Origin: Nemania diffusa
Lineage: Eukaryota > Ascomycota > Sordariomycetes > Xylariales > Xylariaceae
DNA length: 64,000 bases
Direction of reading: 5' to 3'
NCBI GenBank assembly: GCA_038501195.1
Contig: JBBPUQ010000002.1
Location: 5,223,001-5,287,000 of the forward strand
Part shown: piece by piece, positions 1 to 11,716 of the stretch
Numbering within the stretch: position 1 is the first letter of the stretch
Layout: every line of letters starts with the position of its first letter
The notes under the pieces: model-generated
Told to the model about the DNA's origin: nothing
Database searches by the model: none
The model's input: the letters and a program-made list of their open reading frames with translations, nothing else
Program-made: the position numbers and the translations under genes

Positions 1-828
1 CGATCAGCTTTGCTACTGCTGCTCCACAGTACCAAGTCTTGCCAGAGTTTCTAAAAAGGACGGGCTACAGAAATCCTACCGACGCGCTGCATACTGTGTG
101 CCAAGATGCCTTCAAGACGGATCTCCATCAATTCGCTTGGTTCGCCGAGAATCCGGAGAACCTGACTTACTTCAATGACTTCATGGCGTTCCGGCGTAAG
201 CCTAAGCTATCATGGCTCACTGTATATCCTGTTCAGGAACACATCGGAGATTGGGACCCGGAGAGACCAGTGTATGTTAATATAGGAGGAGGCATTGGGC
301 ACCAGTGTGCCCAATTCCTCGAGAAATATCCTCACGTCCCTGGGAGGGTTATTCTTCAGGATCTCCCACATTCGATAGCCAAGGCTCTCCCTACTCCAAG
401 GGTCGAGAATATGGCCCACAACTTCTTTGACCCACAGCCCATCAAAGGTCAGTCCAAGTCCTTGATTCAGAAACAGCTATCACCGACTGATCTTTTTTGC
501 AGGGGCGAAGTTCTACTTCCTGCGAGGCGTTTGCCACAACCACCCTACAGACCGGGTCAAAAAGCTGCTGAAGAACATAAAAGAGGTCATGGATCACGAC
601 TCAATCATCCTTTTAGATGAATGGATTTTGCCAGACACAAAGGCTAATATCGACGGGGTTTCCATGGATCTCACGATGCTCGCCGCTTTCGCCGGTGCAG
701 AACGAACTGAAACGCAATGGCGGTCTATTATTAACGATGTCGGGCTCAAGCTGGTTACAACATACGTGTATAATGCTGTTAGCCACGAGTGCGTAATGGA
801 TTTGCGACTCCCGGCTCTAGACAAATAG
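1..828 (+). CDS. SAM-dependent O-methyltransferase, 3' part
   Basis: Fungal class II-type O-methyltransferase, which moves a methyl group from S-adenosylmethionine to a hydroxyl of a small molecule, usually a secondary metabolite. The 5' end lies outside the window; the frame is open from base 3. Exons are 3-447 and 503-828, with a 55-nt GT-AG intron ending in TTTTTTGCAG. The glycine-rich SAM motif (VNIGGGIGHQ) is encoded near 274-303 and the following acidic motif (LQDLP) near 355-369. After the intron comes FYFLRGVCHNHP, whose histidine sits where the catalytic base of these enzymes lies, and then ILLDEWILPD. The C-terminus looks complete. The substrate cannot be told. Such enzymes often sit in biosynthetic clusters, but no other biosynthetic gene is visible downstream, so any cluster would lie to the left. 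Family assignment is firm; the role is unknown. Confidence 0.9.
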
Positions 829-3800
829 GGGCGCTTGAATATGTAGTAGCCAATATACTGTATACAGTGTAACAGTCGCAAGCAATCTAAAATGCTTACC
901 TAGGTAGTTTAATAGTGGTAGCACTGCCGCAGCCATGGTGAGTATGCTGTCATCAATAACCCGATACCTAAGTCCAGAAACATATAAAAACTTCGAATTT
1001 AGGCTCTTGCCATCATTAGCCCTCTTCCACTTGATGCTTGTGCGTGAGGCGCAGTAACCTAGTCAGTAAACCATTCAAGTTTGTAACGTCAGAGCAGTGG
1101 CGATATCATAGATGTATCGTGTCGCGAAATCTAGCAAGATGCACCATCTTGGTAGACAATGACTTGGTAGACGAACTACTTACTTAGACCAGTGTCGATT
1201 AGTGAGATAAGCTAGGGAGTGCGATATCACAAGAAGCTCTATGTACGACCGATGATTCCTTAACCGTTCCCTATTGGTGTCAGTAAAGTTTTTGATTCAA
1301 AAGCCGAATTCATATAAACACCGCTATACCCTACTCTACTACGTCAGTAGGAGCCATCGCCATCTTGAGCAGTTTTTTGCGACATGAGAAGCAGGCTACA
1401 TGTTAGATAACAAGCGTAGGTGAACAGGAAGCTGGATGGCGGGGGATTGCAGCTTGTTCTGCACCAGCAGATTGCGCGACACTCCCATGCAGTTGTTGAT
1501 CTTTAAAAATGGCCGGCTGTTCGGACGTTGTGGTACACAGGTGTCGTTACTACGTCGTATTATGCGCCGCCTCCAACAGTTTACAATCCTAGCATCAAAT
1601 TGTAGTATTCCTCAGCCTGTGATGTCGATCTCTTTCCTCATCATGCGCATGAAGATGTTCACGAATGCAGCCTGCTTCGCGGATTTTGACTAAATCTTTT
1701 CTTATATGCTCACTTGTGCTACCATGATTGCATGAACATTTTGATTACAACCACACCAGCTTAATGATTCGATCGGCGATTTGGACTATATTAATAAAGC
1801 CAAGCTGACACACAGAATTTCTCACCAACGACAGCCGGTAACTATCTCAACGGCTTATATTACTGAAAGCCACCATCGTTCATGTCGATCCCGAAGACTC
1901 CAATCTGGGTACCCTGTCGCAAGCCCAGCAAATATCCCTGAACGGGGACACAAAGGGCTCTCGCGCTTAGTCCAAAAGCGATACTTGCGTCTTCCCCGCA
2001 ACAAAATGTCGTGTCATGCCTCAAGTCGCTACTAATAGTTTCCACACACCAATAACTTTAGGTGAAACGGCTGTGCGGCCCATTCATTTTTTACTTCTCG
2101 TTTTGGTTGGATAATATACAAGTTGAAAGCGCCGAAGGTAGCTTTTATTTGGGGCAGGATTTTTTAGTCCAGCTATTTCGAGTTACGATTAGGTTGATCA
2201 CAGAGGAGTGGGAGGTAGAAGGACAGCTAGGGGGCGTATATTAAGTAGAGTAGCATTTTTCGGGTAGTAGCCGGTTCGACCGCGCCGTATCCTTTTTTAA
2301 ACCGGGGTTTTAGGTGGGTCTGGAGCACCGAGGCGGCGAGGCCAAAACGGAGCAACGGGCAGCCAACAGCCGGTATGGCGTGGAGAACCGGGGATTAAGT
2401 CCCCAGACGCCCGCGTCGCTGTCAGTGAGTTTGCACAGCTTTCTGGATAGTAATTAGTTGTTATCCTTAACCATTGAATTTCTGAAGGGGCCACGTGACA
2501 CCTATATGTATCTTCAACTATGGGAATTTGCACGGTGAAGAATAACTGAGGGGGGCTGCTGTTATGCTAGTGTGCCGGCTTTCTCAAATCCAAACATAGG
2601 CAATCAGGTCTTGATAGAGCTTCATTTTTACAGCTCGATGATCGAGACACTAAGATTTAACAACAGGAGGAGTGGTATTTCCTTATATCTCCTCGCCAGG
2701 ATAACTAACTACATTAAAGTATGGCATTTCAAATATCACTAGTATTTTTAGTATTTTACACTATTGTTTCTCTCGTCATCACTTCTCTCGAAAATTAGGT
2801 CTGGGTATGTGTAGCTATTCTACCGGTGAAACGAAATGTGTAATAGATACTTGTCACGGTCCTAACTGTGAGCCTTATAAGTGGCTGTAAACGGTCAGGG
2901 TTCCCAACCTTGACAACGTTCTACTTTTGCATTCAGCATTAGTGGTGTTGTGGTATAGCGTCGTAGTTCTGTTCCGTGACAATAATCTGTATGTGGCTCT
3001 CTCTTATACATCAGCCCGTACACTTTCGTAGTTTCAACTCTTACTACTCCCGCCATGTCCCATAACTTTGCGAACCCCAGATGGGAGATTCCAAGCCAAC
3101 CGCAATGAAAGTATTAGGGCGTGGCACGAGAATCGCTCAATCCACTCAATAATGCTCGTTCGAGCGCAAAGGCCTCCACCTTCCTTGTTCTTTTCTTTAT
3201 ACAATACATCGTCTCACTTGCGAATATTTCTTCTTATCACATGCCGTCGATTGCGCCCCTTGTAACTAAGGTATAAACTGGATGAAGTTATACGACTCAC
3301 TTAGCGTATCGTAAAAAGAGCGTCGTCTAGACTCATTCGGTCCCGGCTATTTATATAGCTCTAGCAGCAATTTGCGAGGCCATCTCCATCACCTGACCAA
3401 AGGCTTGAATTATATTTGTTCACAGTGTATTAATAGTTCAGATAATGCGTTATCTTCGCCGAGGAAACCCATCCTCTATGCTGTACCAAACATGCTCCGT
3501 TATTGCCTAATAAAGCGCTCTTCGTATCGCGTAATAGTAAATAAAGTTGTACACACTGCTTTGCGTGAATCAGAAATAGCTGCCCCTATTAAGTCTCCCA
3601 CTTAGAGAGTGTTGAAACGGAGCGTACAAAACACACGCCGCACTCTAGAGGACTGGCCACGGCCATCTTAATCACTTCTAGAGATTTGAGGGGAGAAAAA
3701 CGAGTATTCTAGTAAAGCAATCGTATGTTCATGGTGTAGCTGACGCCCTGAATACTACCTGTGTCTTCCATCTATCCCACTCCTATTGTAAGAACCTACG

Positions 3801-4912
3801 CTTCTAGGCTAGCTAAATATACAAGAAAAGACAAACTAGGTCTGACTTAGCTAATCAACCTATCCCCCTGTGACTCTGTCAACCACACTGCCTTAGTGCT
3901 ATTAGACTTATTATACTAGATTCACTTATAATAGAATCTAGCCGTACGCCGTACAGCGCCTTACCATCTAGGTTCATGATTCTCGAGCATTTTTCTTGTT
4001 TCTGAAATAATTTTCGTCGAGCCATAATCTTCCGAAGCCTTGGGTTCCCCCGTGCCAAACAGGAGCACCTACTCAGCGTTTGTGACTCTGAAATCCGGGT
4101 GATATATTGGTATGCTATGTATCTCGTAACAGGTTTTAAAAACCACGGCCATTTTGTCCGCCAGACCTCTGTTTTGTGTAATCTTACCTGGGTAGTTAGA
4201 GGGAAGGGAACTAAAACAATAGACTTGCCACACAGATTAATAAGAGTCGAGAAAAATGACACCAATTACACTCGGTCAATTAAAAAACAAATATCGACTA
4301 GTGAAGCCTAACTCTCGATGTGAAGTGACAAGTAGAAGCGTTTCCTCCAATGTTTAATTCCTTAGAAATACCAATCTCATGTGTCATCTACCAACATACA
4401 TCTCCTTCCATGTAGACCACACAAGACGCACGTAGAAATCACCTCCACACTCCTCTACAACAAGGCACATCTTCACAGCAGAGAGTATAGCCCACAGCGA
4501 CCTTGCCCCAATACTATTATTCCACAAAACTAATATACGGACTAAAAAGGGACTGCAAAAGCTCTACAGGCCCTTCAACAAGCAGAATATACACCCATCC
4601 GAAGTAGACATGACCCCGAGAAGAGCACGCCAGGTGGTCCCCGGCTATCCCTAGCCTGTCCCTGCGCCTACGCCGGGCCAAGAATGGCAACCATGCCCCA
4701 AGAACTCCTCGCCATGCCATGCCATGCAGTACCGTGTTGTAACAAAACCGGCGCCCGTCCCCGATAGAAGAGGAAAACAATAAACCCATCACGTCCCCTT
4801 CCCGCTACGCATGTCTCGCGTACCCGCAGACCAAAGCCGTGCGTGTCTCGGCTCAATCCGCAACTGCGCATGCCTGAGCCCGCCAGGCAACACTAAAAAT
4901 ACACGAACAAAC
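829..4912. other. gene-poor intergenic stretch, about 4 kb
   Basis: I find no convincing gene here. Reading frames are short, lack homology I recognise and have no supporting splice sites. Most of it is AT-rich. A more GC-rich patch at about 2297-2430 stands out from its surroundings and may be a remnant of an inserted element. A 61-codon frame on the minus strand at 1860-2045 has a protein-like composition (GIDMNDGGFQ at its end) but I cannot assign it. The last 400 bases probably hold the 3' UTR of the Rab-like gene on the minus strand and contain a short CATGC tandem near 4715. Confidence 0.6.
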
Positions 4913-6056
4913 CTAACAGCACCTCCTCCCCCTCTTGTCCCCGTCATCCGCATGGCCGCCGCCCTGCTGATTCCCCGCGCCGGAGCCATTCCCCGCGTTC
5001 TCGACGGTGACGGCGGGCGAGAAGCCAGGCGAGAAAAGCCAGCTGCGCCGGTCGCGGCCGACGCGGAAGCTGCCCCGCGGGTTCGCGCCGTCGAAGTAGC
5101 CTCCTCCTCCCCCCTCGCTCCCATCGCCATAGCCATAACCGCTGGGCGTGGAGGTGCCGCCGGGCGTGGACAGCGACGTGGTGGCGGCGAGCACGGCCTG
5201 CTGCATCTTGCGGTTCTGCTCGACGAGCTTGCGCGTGACGACGCGGAACACCTCCTCGACGCCCTCGCCGCTCTCGGCGCTGATCTCGTGGCACGCGTCC
5301 CAGCCCACCTCCTGCCCCCAGAACCCGCTGCTCCGCTTGCTACTCGGGCTGCGCGGCTCCGGCGCGCTCGACGGCGCGGGGGCGCCGCCGCCGAACCCCA
5401 TCGGGCTGGCGATCATCGAGGCCGACGTCCCGGGCGTCGTCGTGTGCGACTGCGTTATCGTGGTGCCGCTGCTCGTGGGCAGGGAGAGGCCGTTCAGGCC
5501 CGCGGAGATGGCCGTAGGAGGGGGCGTCGAGCCGAGGCCGGGGGCGAGGTTCTCGGCGACGTAGGCGATGCAGCGCTCGAAGGGCACCTCGCGGCGCGTG
5601 GGGTCGCGGGCGACGATGTCGGCCTTGGTGCCGACGACGTGCAGCACGATGTCGGGGGGCAGGTTGCGGCGCAGCTCGGTCAGCCACATGCCCATCTCGG
5701 TGAAGGAGTGGGCGTCGGTGATGCTGTAGCAGAGAATGCAGGCGTTGGCACCGCGGTAGTAAAGGCGCGATATCGAGCGGAATCGTTCTTGGCCGGCTAG
5801 TAGAGCGAACAGGGACATCGATTAGTATTAGTTAAATCGGGAAGTAAGCAAGGGAGACGGTACCTGTGTCCCATATCTGTAACCGCACGACGGTGTCGCT
5901 GTCGCTGTCGACGACGCGCTTCGTCATGAAGCTTGCACCGACTGTGGAAACGGTCTGGGCTGGGTTGAATGCGCCCTTGCAGTACCGCGTGACGAGCGAC
6001 GTCTTGCCGACGCCCTGAGAGCCAAGCACAACTATCTTGGCTTCGAGCGAGGACAT
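4913..6056 (-). CDS. Rab24-like small GTPase with long low-complexity insert
   Basis: Rab-family GTPase of vesicle traffic, predicted to be prenylated and membrane-bound. Exons are 6056-5864 and 5796-4913; the 67-nt intron (GTACCG...CTACTAG, branch ACTAAT) splits the DTAGQE motif. The product has 358 residues, against about 200 for a usual Rab. Motifs seen: P-loop GSQGVGKT (12-19), STVGA in switch I, WDTAGQE (62-68), TKAD (121-124) in place of NKxD, and SAE (237-239) in place of SAK. A Ser/Pro/Gly-rich insert of about 80 residues lies between the last two motifs, and a long Gly/Ser-rich tail ends in GRRCC, a double-cysteine prenylation site. The TKxD variant and the sequence around it resemble animal Rab24, an atypical Rab linked to autophagy; orthology is inference. 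Coding GC is very high, which creates long spurious frames on the other strand. Confidence 0.88.
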
Positions 6057-7079
6057 GGTGACGGCTGACGATAGTAGGGGTTTGTATTAGTATTAGATGT
6101 CCAAAGATAGTATGTAAAGGTTTACGGGCGCAGCCACAGCACCCAAAGGCAGGTGGATGACTGGTCTCGTGATCGTTGGCTCTAGTCCTCTTCTCTTCCC
6201 TCGCAAGTAGACCTTGAAGCTTCAAACAGCGGTAATGGTGAGCAGCAGCAGCAGTAGTTGTCACCACGTACTACCTAGTCTCGACGGGTGAATACAATGT
6301 GGACGGGACTAGGCAATTATTGTCATCTCATATTGTCTTGTCGGTCGATCGGTCTCCGATGTTTATTAAAGAGTTTGCGACGCGGGGCAGATTATGCTTT
6401 TGGGGGCTGTGCTTTGTGCTCTGTGTTCTCTCTGTGTGTGCTGCGTGTCCTGTAAGACTTATATCATACAGAGTTCTAGGCCGCCTCTAGATAGTATTTA
6501 CCGTTAGAGAGTCGAGTGCATATATACGTATGTTCGTGTATTCCTTCGGATGTAGCTTCGAACCATCGACTAATTATGTATACATGTGACGATGCATGTA
6601 TTGATGCAGCTATTTGAGCGATCGTAGGTTCAAGGAAGAATAGGTAGGTCTGATAGGTAGGCAGAGAGAGACAGTCACTCAGATGATAGGTAGTGATGAT
6701 GCAATGTATGCAGCTAGGGTCTTTCTTCAGCCTGTCGGAAGTTTATATGCCTATTGCAGACTAGTGCACGACATGTTTCCCCGGCGCTATTCTACCTACA
6801 TACCTATACGTACGGTGGCGTTTTATAGTAAGTTTAGCTGACCTAAGTATCTACAAGCAGATGATGGATGGAGATCTGATCAATATCAATATCGGAATTT
6901 AGGTAATGTGTTTTTTTCTCAGCTCGCATTTTTCAACTTGGACAAGAATTTAGGTTATGTTTTCTCTATCTACAGTGTCTAGAACCCAATGTCACTTTAT
7001 GACATTATCTAGGTATCTAATCCCTAGACGTTTAAGGAGGCCTGCCAGACTCTGATATGAGTAGTTGTATATTTCGTTT
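6057..7079. other. intergenic, upstream of Rab24-like gene
   Basis: About 1 kb between the start of the Rab24-like gene and the stop of the AAA ATPase gene, both on the minus strand. It should hold the promoter of the former and the 3' UTR of the latter. I see several TAGGTAGG/ACCTAC-type short motifs (for example near 6645-6720) and no convincing coding frame. Confidence 0.6.
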
Positions 7080-9313
7080 TTAAAATAACCCTTTCCTCTG
7101 GTTATGCCAGTGATTAAAATAGCTCAAGTGCTCGTAGGTAACCCCTTTAGGCGTGCTTTTAATCTTCTCCTTCAATACTTCCATAGCAGTAGCATTTTCT
7201 CCTGCGTCTCTACTCCTACTAAACGCGCTGCCACATATATTCGACACCTCGGCGCCCGAATAGCCCTCCGTCATCTGCGCCAGCTCTTCGACGTCTATGT
7301 CCTTGAACATGAGCTTTGCAGCCATCCGCGCAATGATCGCCTCGCGAGCCTTCAGGTCTGGGAGGGGCACGTAGATCAACTCGTCAAACCGACCGGGCCG
7401 GAGGAGCGCGGGATCGAGAGAGTCGGGTCTGTTGGTGGCGGCAAGGACGAACACGTTGCCCCGCTCCTCGAAACCGGCCATCTCTGTTAGTAGTGTTGTG
7501 ACGGCCTGGACGCCGCCGCTGCCGCTTGAGCCGTTTGATCGGGTCCCTGCTAAGGAGTCGATCTCATCGAAGAAGATGATGCTCGGGCTGGCTTCGGCGG
7601 CTCGCTTGAAGATGTTGCGGATCGATCGCTCCGTCTCTCCGACGTACATGTTGAGGAGCTCCCCGCCTTTGACCGCGAAGAAGTTAAACCCTGTTTCTGT
7701 TGCCATGGCTTGTGCGGTCATCGTCTTGGAGCAGCCTGGAGGACCGTATAGCAGAACGCCTTTTGTCGGCACCCAGCGGTTTTCTTGTAGGCCCTAAAAT
7801 TTTCATGGTTAGTGGTAGAAATTCAGATTTGAAGGATGAACCCACATCGGGAGTTCTTAACACATCCTGCAGTGCTAATTTGACATCTTCATAGCCCCCG
7901 ATGTCGCTCCAATGTATTGTCGGCGGCTTGAGATTGATATCTCTCATAGCAGACGGCCGGACCTCCTTGAATATTTTTGCAACATCCTGCCACTCAAGGG
8001 GGGCATCTAATTGCGGTGCCGCTCGTTTTCTTCGTGCTTGCATGGCCTTAGCAAGGAGATTGCGTAGATCGCCCCCAGTAAATGCGTGTGTCCGATCCAC
8101 GAGATCTCCTATGCACTTATCAAAATCTTGGGAAGAGAATGGCGGCTTCATCGAGCGAAGGATTTCTGCTCGTCCTGGTACGTCTGGTGTAGGAAGACTG
8201 ATGTGTTGCCAAAATCGACCAGGGCGCTGAAGATCGTACGGGATGTCATCGAGATAATCGAGACAAGTAGCTGCCACGAGGACATTAGGTCGTCTATTGT
8301 CTGTTTGCGCCTTCTTAGCTAATGCATCGAGTCCATTTTTAATCGCTTTGATGTAACCTGGTCGGTTCGCATTATTTTTCCCTATAAGCGTAGTAATATC
8401 GTCAATGAGAATTATTGTTGCACCTCGCTGTTCCAAAGCAGTCTCAAAGACGGTCTGGATTGCCGAAGGCTTATCATCATCCGTGATTTGCACAACTCGG
8501 CCCCAGCGTGTTGCAGCAATGTGGTCAAGAACCATTGTTTTCCCGGTCCCATGGCTGCCATCGATGACAATTCCACATGTAAAGGGAGGTATGGCGTTAT
8601 TCTCCAGTTCGATGTCGTACTCATCAAAAAAGTCATTCAGCTGCTCAATTTGGCGAGCCATATTAGGAAGAGGGTCAAGCTTGAGATTTTCTACAACGCC
8701 ATAGGTTTCATCATTAGTGATTTCGACAACCGTGGTTGTGGGATCGTATTTTGCTACCCCTTTTGCGCTTCCGTTGACGGACTCAATGATAAAAGAGCGT
8801 TGAGATCCCCTTAAGAATACCTCTTCAAATGGGGTTCCAGGTAAGAGATAATCGGCGAGTTCTGGGTTTATGGTTAGCTTCTATGTTCCGACACGCGGAG
8901 GCGACAAACCCACCAAGCTTATACTCGAGGTGATGCTTCCATCGCTCATATTCGACCCCCGAGTCCGGTAGAGGGGGAATATCAGATGTTGTTTCTCTTA
9001 TTACAACGATTTGAGCACTTGGTACTGGACTGCCTGGGACGACTCGAATAATCTGCCCAAGCTCGAGACTTGCGACATTCTGAAAAACCCGGCTAATCGA
9101 GGCGATGTTGTTCGCGACCTTGGAGTCCCCCGGCCATGCAACAGCCTCTCGTTGTACGCCATTTATCTCCACGCGACAAGAGTTCCCCGTCGCAAAACCA
9201 GCTTGCGCAAAAGTTGAGGGGTGTATAAAGATTTTAGCGGCATTCTTGTGGGTTGGGTTTTTCTGGCCGACCACATCCGTCGGTTGGATGCGCGTCTTGT
9301 ATTCGTCCTTCAT
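7080..9313 (-). CDS. AFG2/SPATA5-like double AAA ATPase
   Basis: CDC48-family hexameric ATPase, closest in layout to Afg2/Drg1, which strips Rlp24 from pre-60S ribosomes in the cytoplasm. Exons are 9313-8914, 8861-7846 and 7793-7080, with two 52-nt introns; the product has 709 residues. Residues 1-190 look like the N-terminal double-psi barrel domain. Ring D1 has Walker A GSHGTGKT (235-242) and Walker B IILIDD (283-288), with Asp in place of the catalytic Glu. Its second region of homology is diverged apart from LQRPGRF. Ring D2 is orthodox: DIGGYEDVK, Walker A GPPGCSKT (489-496), Walker B IIFFDE (544-549), NRPDSLDPALLRPGRFD and a conserved C-terminus. The Cys-Ser form of the D2 P-loop is typical of the Afg2 group. 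The weak D1 suggests a diverged paralog rather than the canonical Afg2, so no symbol is given. The donor of intron 1 (GTGGGT) is the least certain boundary. Confidence 0.85.
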
Positions 9314-10120
9314 TTTCGATGCAGCTTATTGTAAGATTGCAATAGTGCAGACACCATCTCAGTAATCATTTGGAACGATTTTTACTCGTCACTTAAAGAA
9401 GTCGATAAGAAGTGAATACTCACTGTCCTGCAAACAACCAGTAGCACACACCATCCAATCAATTGACCCAAAACAGAACCTTAATGACTTGAAGCCGGAG
9501 GTGTATACCGTTTAACCCTATAATAAATGGGCATATTTTAAACTCTTAGTTTTATATTGCCTCTCTTAGCTAGGCAAAAAAAAATTCTACATAGTTCATA
9601 ATGTTCAATTTTCCCTAGACTACCTTACATACAATAGAATAGGTCTTACCTTATTAGCAATTCAGAAGACCAATTAGTTCATGCTCTTTTAAGGGTGGGT
9701 TAATCAAGTTCGTGTTAAGACAATGTGACTAGGCTTGAGCTCTACGTCATAATACAACAAAGCTTACTTGTACATCAAGTCGACCACATAAACTGTATCA
9801 TAACGTGCATTTATAGGATAGTACTTAAAAATCCAATAGGAATTCACACACCACATATTTAACTGAAAAATGGAGTCCTGCTAGATAGATAGAGAGTACA
9901 TATATAGATTTTGCTATTTTTATAGATTTCCGCCCGATCTTCGCAAAGCCTTTATAGAAGTATATATCGCTATATCAAGGGAAACGATATGCATGAAGTA
10001 GGTACCTAGGTACCTAATCCTCAGAAACATTTTCTATGACTTCGGATTGTATAATTTCAGATCACCTTAACCTAGCATCCGAAGCTCTACAATGTGCACG
10101 GCACCTCAGCACGCCGCCTC
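9314..10120. promoter_or_regulatory. divergent intergenic region
   Basis: About 0.8 kb between the AAA ATPase start (minus) and the mitochondrial-protein start (plus), so it should contain both promoters. It is AT-rich. A palindromic pair of motifs, GTAGGTACCTAGGTACCTAA, lies near 9999-10018. No coding frame is visible and I cannot name a factor binding site. Confidence 0.5.
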
Positions 10121-11716
10121 ATGCTCCTACGACAGCTCCATCGGCCTCTCTTGCGATCGGTAACTGCAGCATGGCGACCCGCAACCAATTCCCTCGCACC
10201 TTTCCACCACGGTGACAGCCGTAGTAGCAGTACCGGCAGCAGCAGCAGCAGCGGCAGCGGCCAACCGCCAGAAGCCGACCATCCACCACAAGACGATCCT
10301 CTACCAAAAGACGATCCTCTACCACAAGATGATCCTTTACCACAAGACGATCCTCTACCACAAGATGAACAGCCGCGAGAAGAAGAAGGCCAGCATGAGT
10401 CCCCATCTCCACCCCCGACCAAGCCGACACCGTCGCTCTTCGAGCAGCTGTTCCCAGACGAATACAAGCGGTCCCAGGCGAAGCTAAACATGCCCTCCGA
10501 GCCGCGGAACAGCTGGGTGTCCCAGCTCTTCGACGTCGAGCCCCCCAGCCTCCCCGTGTCCGACGACCTGCTGCTGCAAGACGAGGCCCTCGCGGGGCTG
10601 GACACCTCGGAGCTCGACGCCCCGGCCCTCCGCGCGAAGAGCATGCTCATCCTCTCGGCGGCCAGCAAGAGCCTGCTCGAGAGCGACTTCGTCCGTCTCG
10701 GCGTGAGGGGCAAGCACGTCGAGGAGTGGGTGGGCGGACTCCTCAAAGGTACGAACAGGCACACTACTGTTGTGGCAACGATGTCTCCTCCCTTCTGCTT
10801 TCTCTTTCTATTTCTTTCGCTTACATAGCCATCCTCCCCCGCCGCAGTGATCCAAGCCCGCGACCCAGACACCCTCGAGCCAAAAGGCCACTACTTCATC
10901 CTCTTCGACACGCACGAGGCCGCCCTCGCCTACAAGGACCGCCTCGAGCACCTCTGGCACCTCAGCAAGACCCACGTCCCCGGCGCGCGCGTCCCCTTCT
11001 TCCCCCGCCGCCACGGCCTGCCCCTCGGCAAGCCCTTCACGCCGACCCCGCTCCCGCGCGGCCTGCGGCGCACGGCGCACGGCGAGGACGTGGCGGAGCT
11101 CGTGCGCGCCTTCACGCTCGTGGCGCCCTCGCAGCGCCGCGACGTCGTGCTCTCGCGCGCCGGCCCGTCCCGCGTCGCCGAGCTGCACGCCGAGGGCGGC
11201 TTCGTCGGCCGCCTCGCCGCCCGCGCCGCTTCCCGCTTCCTCGTCCTCGCCCGCCTCGACGGCGGCCGCCTGACCCCCGCCACCCTGCGCCGCGCCATCG
11301 AGGACGACGGCGCCCGCCGCGGCCGCCCCTGGCGCGTCGTCGGCCTCGAGCGCGACGGCATCCTGCCCTTCGGCAAGAGCATCCTCAAGGCCCAGGACCA
11401 GGCGCAGGCCAAGGCCGAGGCGGAGAGCGCAAGGGACGCGGTTGATAGTGAAGGTTCGGGGCAGGGCTTACCAGATGGGGAAGGTAATGATGGTGCTAGA
11501 AAAGGCATGCCCACTCCTACATCTGAATTGCAGGAAGGCAATGATAAGTATCGACAGTATCCTCGGTTCATCATTCCCTTCGCGGATAAAGAGGAAGCCC
11601 ATCGCTTTGTGCAGAATTGGCACCGCCGCGAGCTGAAGATACAGATGGGCGTCGGAGGGAAAAGCCGGCTATCGTGGGAGGAGACTAGGATAATCAATAC
11701 AACGATTCTATGGTGA
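10121..11716 (+). CDS. conserved fungal protein, predicted mitochondrial
   Basis: Protein of 498 residues and unknown function. Exons are 10121-10748 and 10848-11716, joined by a 99-nt intron (GTACGA...GCCGCAG). I chose the ATG at 10121 because it opens a classic mitochondrial presequence, MLLRQLHRPLLRSVTAAWRP, rich in Arg and Leu and free of acidic residues; the ATG at 10092 is out of frame. Residues 55-84 are a five-unit acidic hexapeptide repeat, after which the chain becomes a folded-looking domain. The segment around the intron, ending in GHYFILFDTHEAALAYKDRL, looks like the last strands of an RRM-type fold. A second similar pattern, YPRFIIPFADKEEAHRFVQNW, lies near the C-terminus. RNA binding in mitochondria is therefore a reasonable but unproven guess. 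Exon 2 is very GC-rich at its start, then changes to ordinary composition after about 11440. Confidence 0.75.
10283..10372 (+). repeat. in-frame 18-nt tandem repeat in coding DNA
   Basis: Five units of 18 nt encoding PPQDDP, LPKDDP, LPQDDP, LPQDDP and LPQDEQ. The units differ by only a few bases (CTACCACAAGACGATCCT type), so the array is young or being homogenised, and it could vary in copy number between strains. Confidence 0.9.

Noticed and set aside
4811..5800. A 329-codon open frame on the plus strand
   Set aside because: It runs antisense to the GC-rich Rab24-like coding exon, has Arg/Ala/Gly-rich composition and no recognisable domain; it is a mirror frame of biased codon use.
10092..10094. 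ATG just upstream of the mitochondrial-protein start
   Set aside because: It is out of frame with the coding sequence; the ATG at 10121 is in frame and opens a good presequence.
10726..11445. A 239-codon plus-strand frame rich in Arg and Pro
   Set aside because: It is a shifted frame of the GC-rich exon of the mitochondrial protein and has no homology.
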